Positions 1-5,592 of a stretch of 6,622 bases of DNA are shown one piece after another; position 1 is the stretch's first letter; each line of letters starts with the position of its first letter. A program made the translations under genes and the position numbers. The notes beneath the pieces were generated by a model, which had not been told where the DNA came from, searched no databases, and saw only the letters and a list, made by a program, of their open reading frames with translations. The DNA lies in contig CAIRTT010000024.1 in the NCBI GenBank assembly GCA_903881535.1, positions 1-6,622 of the forward strand. The letters run 5' to 3'. This DNA is from an uncultured Armatimonadota bacterium. GTDB taxonomy: Bacteria > Armatimonadota > Armatimonadia > Armatimonadales > Armatimonadaceae.

Positions 1-624
1 CGTTGCAAAGGCAACATCGATGACATCGACAACTGTTCTAACCGCTGTGTCCTTATGCTTTCGCAATGCGACACCAAACATCAGGGCAAGAACAATCACA
101 CCGATGACATTGTTTTCGTTCAGCGGCGAACCAATGCTCTTGGGAACATTGTCAATGAATGCTGCAAAGACATCCTTTTTAGGTTCAGGAGCTTTGTAAC
201 CCGCGGTCTCCATCGTTTCCAGAATAAGCTTCTTGTCCGGATCCGATTCTTTGGATGCCAACGTTGCTTTTGGAGCTGGTTTTTCCAGATTTGCGCCAGC
301 GCCTGGACGGAGGACGTTGGCAACAAACAGCCCAATGAGGATAGCAACAACCGTGTTTAAGAGGAGTAGTCCACCGAGGCGTCTTGCAACACCCGCTGGA
401 ATCTCTGTTTTTACCAATGCCTGAATCACTGCTACCAAAACCAATGGTGGGGCCAGCATCGACAACATTCTTAGAATCGTCTTCGATGGGAGCTCAAGAT
501 AAACAACCCAATCCGGTTTGCCAACGTTATTCAGGATGTAGCCAATGACGGACCCTATCAACAAAGCGATAAGAATCCTGACGTACAACGGCATCCGTTT
601 CCAGTGCATCAGCAAAGCGTTCAT
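1..624 (-). CDS. Dicarboxylate/amino acid:cation symporter (SDF/DAACS family), N-terminal 208 residues; C-terminus beyond window
   Basis: Inner-membrane secondary transporter that would couple Na+ or H+ flow to uptake of an acidic amino acid or dicarboxylate. The frame is open from the ATG at 624-622 to the window edge. Residues 11-33 (MPLYVRILIALLIGSVIGYI) match the usual DAACS first helix. Further hydrophobic segments lie at about 48-71, 84-105 and 171-187, and the stretch FIDNVPKSIGSPLNENNVIG (157-176) followed by a GVALR-type helix end is typical of the family. The substrate-defining hairpins and the NMDGT-type motif belong to the missing half, so the substrate cannot be called. A charged Lys/Glu/Pro-rich loop (about 108-155) between helices three and four is long for a prokaryotic member. 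The start is well supported: GGGGGAG lies 7 nt upstream, and ATGA overlaps the hisD stop, which implies translational coupling. Family assignment is confident; substrate is unknown. Confidence 0.85.
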   Translation of the reverse strand, partial: MNALLMHWKRMPLYVRILIALLIGSVIGYILNNVGKPDWVVYLELPSKTILRMLSMLAPPLVLVAVIQALVKTEIPAGVARRLGGLLLLNTVVAILIGLFVANVLRPGAGANLEKPAPKATLASKESDPDKKLILETMETAGYKAPEPKKDVFAAFIDNVPKSIGSPLNENNVIGVIVLALMFGVALRKHKDTAVRTVVDVIDVAFAT

Positions 625-1934
625 ATTGTCTCTCCCCCAACATCACCGCAGGCCGACCGGGCGTGGCCTTCAAGGCCCTCATAGGTGGCAATGGCCTCAG
701 CAAACGAAGCCAGCTCACGACTAACGCGTTCATCCAACCAAAGAACGCTACTCTTCTTTGTAAAGTCATCTACATTCAATGGGCTTGAAAATCTCGCAGC
801 GCCAGCAGTAGGAAGTGTGTGGCTAGGTCCAGCGACATAATCTCCATGTGCAGCTGATGTGTGTTTTCCGACCAGGATTGCACCGGCGTTACGCACAATG
901 TGCGCAAGCTCCCATGCATCGGAAACATCAAGGTGAAGATGTTCAGGAGCAAACGTATCCACGACCGCAACCATTAGCGCACGGTCACCACAGACGACTG
1001 AAACACTTTGCTCCGAAAGCGATGCCCGGACGATAGCCGCACGAGGAAGTGTCGCCAGCTGCTGCTCGAGTTCCGCATTGATTTGGTCGAGTAATGACTG
1101 ACTCGAAGCCACTAATAATGCCGCATTCATCGGATCATGTTCAGTTTGCGCGATCAACTCGCGAGCGGCACCTGCTATGTCCGCAGTCTGATCCACCACA
1201 ACCGCGACTTCACTCGGTCCCGCAAGCATGTCGATACCGACATCCCCATAAACCATCCGCTTTGCTGCATTGACATACGCATTCCCAGGTCCAACAATCT
1301 TGTCCACCTGAGGAACGGTTTCGGTCCCATATGCCATCGCGGCAATGGCTTGCGCACCGCCAACGGCATAGACTTCATCCACACCTGCAATATGCGCTGC
1401 AGCCAATGTTCCATCCGGCGGAAGGCCTGTTTCCGCCTGCGGCGGCGTACACATCACAATTCGGCCAACGCCCGCCACACGTGCAGGCACTGCGGTCATC
1501 AGGACCGTACTTGGATAGGCAGCTCGCCCACCGGGAACATAGATGCCGACGCATGCGAATGGGATAATCCGTTGCCCAAGACGCTCACCGGGAACGGTGT
1601 CATCCAGCCACGAATAACGCCGATGCGCTTGATGAAATCTCGTAATCCTGTCTTTTGCGACAAGAAGAGCCGCTTCAAGGGGTGACCCGGTGATCCGTTG
1701 TCGCGCGGCCAAGATGGCTTCATTCGGGACGCGTAATGTCGCCATCCCTGGACAATCAAACTGTCGCGTTAGAGACAGCAGCGCAACATCTCCAGTCGTA
1801 CGTACGTCACTGACGATGGATGAAACCGTAGCATCAACACTTGCCCGTTGACCGGCACGCCGCGCAAGAAAGACATCCCGCAGCGCTGCGATGTCTCCCG
1901 AACTCGTTACCGTTGTGCTGAAAAACCAAGCCAT
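621..1934 (-). CDS. hisD: Histidinol dehydrogenase
   Basis: Cytosolic, zinc-dependent, NAD-linked enzyme of the last two steps of histidine synthesis (L-histidinol to histidinal to histidine). The 437 residues match the family length. Visible signatures: IYVPGGRAAYPSTVLM (131-146), VGGAQAIAAMAYGT (191-204), KIVGPGNAYV (212-221), AGPSEV (238-243), AQTEHDP (262-268), APEHLHL (329-335), GDYVAGPSHTLPT (364-376) and EGLEGHA (419-425). Aligned from memory to E. coli HisD, the zinc ligands Gln263, His266, Asp365 and His424, the catalytic pair Glu331-His332, and the substrate contacts Ser241 and Glu419 are all present. This argues for true HisD rather than a HisD-like sulfonate dehydrogenase. The ATG is fixed by the in-frame stop of the upstream small gene 6 nt away. 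The Shine-Dalgarno is weak (ACGGG), so reinitiation from that gene is plausible. No other his gene is visible in the window. Confidence 0.97.
   Translation of the reverse strand: MAWFFSTTVTSSGDIAALRDVFLARRAGQRASVDATVSSIVSDVRTTGDVALLSLTRQFDCPGMATLRVPNEAILAARQRITGSPLEAALLVAKDRITRFHQAHRRYSWLDDTVPGERLGQRIIPFACVGIYVPGGRAAYPSTVLMTAVPARVAGVGRIVMCTPPQAETGLPPDGTLAAAHIAGVDEVYAVGGAQAIAAMAYGTETVPQVDKIVGPGNAYVNAAKRMVYGDVGIDMLAGPSEVAVVVDQTADIAGAARELIAQTEHDPMNAALLVASSQSLLDQINAELEQQLATLPRAAIVRASLSEQSVSVVCGDRALMVAVVDTFAPEHLHLDVSDAWELAHIVRNAGAILVGKHTSAAHGDYVAGPSHTLPTAGAARFSSPLNVDDFTKKSSVLWLDERVSRELASFAEAIATYEGLEGHARSACGDVGGETI
632..638 (-). promoter_or_regulatory. Ribosome binding site of the symporter gene, inside the end of hisD
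   Basis: On the minus strand GGGGGAG ends 7 nt before the ATG at 624-622. It lies within the last codons of hisD (Val-Gly-Gly-Glu), so the downstream gene can be translated independently of reinitiation although it overlaps hisD by 4 nt. Confidence 0.75.
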
Positions 1935-1940
1935 ATCTAG

Positions 1941-2138
1941 TTACCCGTTCCGTCCGGAAATCTTACTGGCCAGTACAAACAAGCCGGTCATTGCAGTCAG
2001 GACCATCGAGACGCCCCCAATCAAGTAGGCCGGATAACCCATCCGTACCGAAACAAACGCGCCGATTAGCGCCATCACGAACGTACCAATCAACCATTTG
2101 TAAAAAATCGGTTGCCAGTTGAACTCATCGGGATTCAA
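1941..2138 (-). CDS. Small two-helix membrane protein of unknown function (65 aa, TTG start)
   Basis: I do not recognise this protein. It has a short polar N-terminus (MNPDEFNWQP), a hydrophobic helix at about 12-31, a short turn around RMGYPAY (32-38), a second helix at about 38-57, and a basic tail (SKISGRNG). It therefore looks like a helical hairpin in the inner membrane. The start is a TTG at 2138-2136, supported by GGAG ending 7 nt upstream. It overlaps the stop of the preceding gene by 14 nt, and its own stop lies 6 nt before hisD and in the same frame. The tight packing in a four-gene run, the well-placed ribosome site and the membrane pattern support a real gene. It may work with the upstream membrane protein; that is inference from position only. 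Confidence 0.75.
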   Translation of the reverse strand: MNPDEFNWQPIFYKWLIGTFVMALIGAFVSVRMGYPAYLIGGVSMVLTAMTGLFVLASKISGRNG

Positions 2139-2547
2139 TGTTCTTCTCCATCGCCAACGCCTTCAGCGCCCTACCATGACCATCGGCATCGAACAGACGC
2201 GCTTGAACCCCCTGCAGAGGTTCGAGAACCGTCAACGCATCTGGGTAGCGTTCTGCCTTGATGTACGCATCCGCAAGTTTATAGCGCCACGCCCAGTTTC
2301 TCCCGATACTCGTCCAGAATGGCCAGAGAGCAAGCGATCCCGCGGCGGCATCCAGAATCATGTTGATGCTCCGGACACCCGGAATCGTGATACGAAGCAC
2401 CGTTATTAGCATCGATAACAGAATCACCCGAACGGCTAGCATCCACAGCGCACGTATCTGTAAGCGGTAAAGCGACTTCAGTGCCGGTTCAAGGTCGGGA
2501 AGCGGTGAGGATTCTCCGGTTTCACGTTTCAACTTGTCTTTCAGCAC
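2125..2547 (-). CDS. Membrane protein with two predicted helices and a C-terminal TPR-like segment, function unknown
   Basis: Not assigned to a named family. From the GTG at 2547 it has 140 residues: a charged N-terminus (KDKLKRETGE), a hydrophobic segment at about 33-53 (LWMLAVRVILLSMLITVLRI), a second at about 62-80, then an amphipathic helical hairpin at about 86-112 (RYKLADAYIKAERYPDALTV). The last resembles one tetratricopeptide repeat, a fold used for protein contacts. The start is uncertain. The frame stays open to an ATG at 2652, which has a weak AAAGG 8 nt upstream. However, the extra 35 codons are rich in Cys and Trp, have lower third-position GC and cover the apparent proS promoter, so I prefer an internal start. 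The GTG has no Shine-Dalgarno, but a TATATT (2558-2553) sits where it would give a nearly leaderless mRNA; TTG at 2532 is another option. It heads the run that includes hisD and the symporter. Confidence 0.68.
   Translation of the reverse strand: MLKDKLKRETGESSPLPDLEPALKSLYRLQIRALWMLAVRVILLSMLITVLRITIPGVRSINMILDAAAGSLALWPFWTSIGRNWAWRYKLADAYIKAERYPDALTVLEPLQGVQARLFDADGHGRALKALAMEKNIESR
2146..2149 (-). promoter_or_regulatory. Ribosome binding site deciding the TTG start of the 65-residue protein
   Basis: On the minus strand GGAG is followed by a 7-nt spacer (AAGAACA) and TTG. No ATG or GTG lies in frame near this point; the next in-frame ATG falls inside the first membrane helix. The site therefore decides the start. 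It lies within the last codons of the upstream gene. Confidence 0.65.
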
Positions 2548-2612
2548 AGAGCAATATACATCGTTGCAACCACCCGCTGCCCATCCGGTCAACCAAGTGA
2601 ACAGACATCCAG

Positions 2613-2621
2613 TGGTACACT
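2613..2621 (+). promoter_or_regulatory. Candidate extended -10 promoter of proS
   Basis: TG-G-TACACT fits the extended -10 pattern TGnTATAAT with four of six matches in the hexamer. No convincing -35 hexamer is seen 16-18 nt upstream, as is common for extended -10 promoters. Transcription would begin near 2628, about 40 nt before the proS start. Confidence 0.4.
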
Positions 2622-2654
2622 TTCCATCAAGATTATCGATGTGATGCCACATCC

Positions 2655-2660
2655 GAGGAG
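2655..2660 (+). promoter_or_regulatory. Ribosome binding site that sets the proS start at GTG 2668
   Basis: GAGGAG is followed by a 7-nt spacer and GTG at 2668-2670. A longer frame opens at GTG 2641, upstream of this site. That would add nine residues before the family-typical N-terminus (M/V-R-A-S) and would place the ribosome site inside the gene. Confidence 0.85.
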
Positions 2661-2667
2661 CCTTTCA

Positions 2668-4401
2668 GTGAGAGCATCGACCTACTTCGCCCCCACACTT
2701 CGCGAAGTTCCTGCAGAAGCAGAAATTCCAAGCCACAAGCTATTGTTGCGAGCGGGCTATCTCCGCAAGCTGGGCGCTGGCGTCTACACCTACCTCCCTC
2801 TTGCCTGGAAGGTCATCCGCAAGATGGAGCAGGTTCTCCGCGAGGAGCAAGAACTAATTAATTGCGCGGAAATGCGGATGCCAACATTGGTTCCAAAGGA
2901 GCTGATGGAAGAGACTGGCCGCTGGGGCCTCGATGTCGTCTACAAACTGCAGGACCGCCGCAAGGCTGACTTTGCGCTTGGCTTCACGCACGAGGAAGTC
3001 ATCACGGATCTAGCCCGGCAGGAGCTGCGGTCGTGGCGTGACCTCCCGGTGATGCTCTACCAGGTGCAAACCAAGTTCCGGGATGAGCCACGCCCACGCG
3101 GTGGTGTGATCCGGACACGCGAGTTTTTGATGTTCGATGCTTACTCCTTTGACAGGGATGTTGATGCGATGGACACCAGCTACAAAGCGCAGCGCACGGC
3201 TTATGAGCGCTTCTTTCAACGCATCGGGCTTCGCTACCTAATAGTCGATGCCGATGGCGGTGCCATTGGCGATTTGGACAACCAGGAGTTTATGTCGCTG
3301 GCGGATGCCGGTGAAGACACGGTGCTTAGCTGTGATTCCTGTTCCTATGCCGCAAATGCTGAGAAATGTCCTGTCAATCCGCCCACCGCAAGCGAAACGA
3401 CACCAACGGCAAGCCTTGAAGAAGTGCACACACCCAATGCACGGACTATTGATGAAGTTGCTGCGTTCCTTGGAACTGCGTCATCGATGTTTATCAAGAC
3501 CCTGATCTACTCGGCCGATGGCAAGCCGGTTGTCGTTTTGGTGCGCGGCGACCATTCAGTCAATGACATCAAACTAGCACGTCTTGTTGGCGCTGCCGAG
3601 CTTGAGCTCGCTCCAGAAGCCATGGTGGTCGCTGTCACCGGTGCTCCCGTTGGCTTCGCCGGTCCAGTTGGCCTCACTGGCGTACCCATATACGCTGATC
3701 ATGCCGTGACCGTGCTGCAAAATGCAGTAACAGGCGCAAACAAGTCTGATTTCCACATCACAGGCGTAGCCGCTGGCCGGGACTTTACCTGGACAGTCGC
3801 CGCTGACATCCGGGTTGCAGAAGATGGCGATAGCTGTCCAATGTGTACATCGGGAACGATGCGCACCACGCGTGGTATCGAAATCGGTCACATCTTCAAG
3901 CTGGGTGACAAGTATTCCAAGGCTATGCAGCTGGATGTAACCGGCGAAGATGGCAAGTTACAAGCAATCCAGATGGGATGTTATGGAATCGGCATGAGCC
4001 GTTCCCTTGCTGCGATTGTCGAAGCAAGCCATGACAAGGATGGAATCATCTGGCCGATTTCGGTAGCTCCCTTCGAGGTCAGTATCGTGGTTGCGGCGCG
4101 GCAGGATGACGCCCAGTACGCTGCAGCAGATGCCATTTACACAGATATGAAGGCTTCGGGCTTGGATGTCTACTTCGATGACCGTGATGAGCGGGCTGGC
4201 GTAAAGTTCAAGGATGCGGATCTGATGGGCTGTCCGATTCGGGTTGTCGTTGGCAAGGGCTTGGCAACAGGGGTTGTCGAGGTCAAGCAACGCGGCACCG
4301 ATGTCGTTGAAACGGTTGCCGTCGCGGACATCATTCAGCACGTAACGGTGCTAAAGCAGCAGCTTCTTACTGCACTAAACCCAGTGACGCATCACGTCTA
4401 G
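2668..4401 (+). CDS. proS: Prolyl-tRNA synthetase, long bacterial form with editing domain
   Basis: Class II aminoacyl-tRNA synthetase that charges tRNA-Pro in the cytosol. At 577 residues from the GTG it has the length of the bacterial form carrying the inserted editing domain. The N-terminal catalytic core includes motif 1 around MRMPTLVPKELM (69-80), THEE (107-110) and motif 2, FRDEPRPRGGVIRTREF (137-153), with the ATP-binding arginines. The editing insert spans roughly 235-385; FIKTL places a lysine at 277, where E. coli ProRS has its editing Lys279, and LVRGDHSVNDIKL (291-303) is typical. Motif 3 is GCYGIGMSRSLAAIVE (437-452). The anticodon-binding domain (about 466-577) contains YFDDRDERAGVKFKDADLMG (502-521). 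Two CxxC pairs (Cys222/225 and Cys390/393) flank the insert and might bind zinc. It is monocistronic: divergent from the hisD run and convergent with rseP, with a hairpin terminator just downstream. Confidence 0.98.
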   Translation: MRASTYFAPTLREVPAEAEIPSHKLLLRAGYLRKLGAGVYTYLPLAWKVIRKMEQVLREEQELINCAEMRMPTLVPKELMEETGRWGLDVVYKLQDRRKADFALGFTHEEVITDLARQELRSWRDLPVMLYQVQTKFRDEPRPRGGVIRTREFLMFDAYSFDRDVDAMDTSYKAQRTAYERFFQRIGLRYLIVDADGGAIGDLDNQEFMSLADAGEDTVLSCDSCSYAANAEKCPVNPPTASETTPTASLEEVHTPNARTIDEVAAFLGTASSMFIKTLIYSADGKPVVVLVRGDHSVNDIKLARLVGAAELELAPEAMVVAVTGAPVGFAGPVGLTGVPIYADHAVTVLQNAVTGANKSDFHITGVAAGRDFTWTVAADIRVAEDGDSCPMCTSGTMRTTRGIEIGHIFKLGDKYSKAMQLDVTGEDGKLQAIQMGCYGIGMSRSLAAIVEASHDKDGIIWPISVAPFEVSIVVAARQDDAQYAAADAIYTDMKASGLDVYFDDRDERAGVKFKDADLMGCPIRVVVGKGLATGVVEVKQRGTDVVETVAVADIIQHVTVLKQQLLTALNPVTHHV

Positions 4402-4421
4402 TCAAGCGCATCGGAAAACAC

Positions 4422-4463
4422 AAACCCCGCCGCGGCAACAGAGCCATGGCGGGGTTTTCGTTT
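4422..4463. terminator. Bidirectional intrinsic terminator between convergent proS and rseP
   Basis: A perfect 10-bp stem is formed by AAACCCCGCC (4422-4431) and GGCGGGGTTT (4448-4457), with an inner GGC/GCC pairing (4434-4436 with 4443-4445) closing a six-base loop. On the plus strand it runs into TTTTCGTTT. On the minus strand it runs into TTTGTGTTTTCC. Both the proS and the dxr-rseP transcripts can therefore end here. The rest of the 102-nt convergent gap (4402-4503) shows nothing else. Confidence 0.92.
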
Positions 4464-4503
4464 ACTTGTCAAGGCAACTTGGATGGTCACATCCGCAAGG
4501 AAA

Positions 4504-5592
4504 CTACTTCGGAGCTACCAGCTTCACGACGTCATTCCACATGATTGTCAGGAAAAGCAATCCCATAATGGCGGCTCCAGCGAGATACACCCGCTGCATA
4601 TTGATGGCCGAAAGCTTCTTTCGGCGAATAGCCTCTATCGTCAAAAGGACGAGGTGACCACCATCGAGGATTGGGATTGGGAACATGTTGAAGATGAACA
4701 GAGACAACGAAAGGCTTGCAAGGAGTTCGATACGCGTTTGTGCACCCGTTCCAGCAAGTGCATAGAACGTCTGGGCGATGCCAACGGGTCCGCCAACAGC
4801 ATCCTTTGTCTTACCAGCCTTGACGATCGAAACCAGCTTTGAGCCGTACTGCGCCGTCGTAGATGCCGCTTCAATCCAAGCGACTCCGAAGCTGCATGGC
4901 TCAAAGACAAATGTCGGGCGGACACCGATTCGGTAGACATCCTTGCCACCAGAGGAATCCTTTTCGGCCTTTACAACAACGTGGCGCTCCACCTTGCTAT
5001 TATCAGCAATGAGGAAGTCCATGGGTGAGCCCTTGCTGGCATCAATTGTCGTGACTAGGGTCTCAATTGTAATTGGATTTCCGTTAATGGAAACAACTTT
5101 GTCTCCCGCACGCAAACCAGCTACGGCCGCAGGCTTTCCAGGCATCACCTGACCGATCTGCGCGGACATCGATGGCTTACCGTAAACAGCAAACAGCAAG
5201 ACATAGCCCAGGTAGCCCACGAGGAGCGATGCGAGTGGCCCTGCTAGAATGACAGCAAAGCGCTGATGTACCGGGCGCTTATTGAAGCTATCTTCATCGG
5301 CAGGCGCCTTTTCCTCAGATTCGCCAGCTTCTTCTTCAATCTCCATCCCGCGAATCTTTACAAAACCGCCGAGAGGATAGAGACGAAGTGTGTATTCCAG
5401 AACACCTTGTCGCGCAATGGTTAGGATTTTTGGCCCAAACCCGACCGCAAACTCAAGGATCGGCATTTTGAATGCTCGCGCAGCGAGAAAGTGGCCAAGT
5501 TCGTGAAAGACGACGAGGATAGCGAAGACGACAACGAATGAAATCGCTGATTCAAGCATCGCCAAAGAAAACATCGATTTAAGAAGCGCCAA
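4504..5592 (-). CDS. rseP: Site-2 intramembrane zinc metalloprotease, RseP/RasP type with one PDZ domain
   Basis: Inner-membrane protease that cleaves membrane-spanning segments, classically anti-sigma factors or leftover signal peptides. The 362 residues show the first membrane helix carrying HELGH (30-34), whose two histidines and glutamate form the zinc site. A conserved LGGFVKIRGM element (74-83) follows, then an acidic stretch (84-101), a second helix (about 112-137), one PDZ domain (about 143-210, with AAVAGLRAGDKVVSINGNPI), VGGPVGIAQ (267-275), FNMFPIPILDGGH (301-313) with the third zinc ligand Asp310, and a final helix. It is shorter than E. coli RseP, which has two PDZ domains. The usual Asn after AGPxx is Ser here (AGPLAS). 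The TTG start has GGAG 7 nt upstream and overlaps the dxr stop by 14 nt; ATGs at 5574 and 5559 are alternatives without a good ribosome site. It is probably cotranscribed with dxr and ends at the bidirectional terminator. Its substrate is not evident. Confidence 0.95.
   Translation of the reverse strand: MALLKSMFSLAMLESAISFVVVFAILVVFHELGHFLAARAFKMPILEFAVGFGPKILTIARQGVLEYTLRLYPLGGFVKIRGMEIEEEAGESEEKAPADEDSFNKRPVHQRFAVILAGPLASLLVGYLGYVLLFAVYGKPSMSAQIGQVMPGKPAAVAGLRAGDKVVSINGNPITIETLVTTIDASKGSPMDFLIADNSKVERHVVVKAEKDSSGGKDVYRIGVRPTFVFEPCSFGVAWIEAASTTAQYGSKLVSIVKAGKTKDAVGGPVGIAQTFYALAGTGAQTRIELLASLSLSLFIFNMFPIPILDGGHLVLLTIEAIRRKKLSAINMQRVYLAGAAIMGLLFLTIMWNDVVKLVAPK

Larger units (their letters stand above)
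2548..2667. promoter_or_regulatory. Divergent control region between the hisD-containing run and proS
   Basis: These 120 nt separate two divergent transcription units. They carry a candidate extended -10 box for proS on the plus strand and a TATATT (2558-2553) on the minus strand. Between them is a perfect 8-bp palindrome, GTTGCAAC (2563-2570), which could be an operator or chance. I see no T-box or other leader RNA before proS: the likely 5' leader is only about 40 nt. If the leftward gene starts at the ATG at 2652, most of this region is coding instead. Confidence 0.45.

Noticed and set aside
2..15. Small hairpin GTTGC-aaag-GCAAC
   Set aside because: Five-base arms inside the symporter coding frame; too short to carry meaning.
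1137..1685. 182-codon open frame on the plus strand
   Set aside because: It lies antisense to hisD, whose every family motif is in frame on the other strand; composition (Arg/His/Cys-rich) is typical of a shadow.
2548..2652. Lipoprotein signal in the extended N-terminus of the leftward gene (AAGGC)
   Set aside because: No convincing basic n-region plus hydrophobic core, the lipobox is poor, and the segment is more likely untranslated control DNA.
2641..2667. Extension of proS to an upstream GTG
   Set aside because: The added nine residues precede the family-typical N-terminus, and GAGGAG at 2655-2660 would lie inside the gene.
2628..2667. T-box or other riboswitch before proS
   Set aside because: The probable leader is about 40 nt and shows no T-box consensus or terminator hairpin.
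3958..4341. 127-codon open frame on the minus strand inside proS
   Set aside because: Antisense to motif 3 and the anticodon-binding domain of ProRS; no ribosome site and no recognisable domain.
4607..4625. Perfect 8-bp inverted repeat GCCGAAAG-ctt-CTTTCGGC
   Set aside because: It falls inside the well-conserved C-terminal coding part of rseP (Arg-Lys-Lys-Leu-Ser-Ala), has no T-tract and is explained by codons; probably chance.
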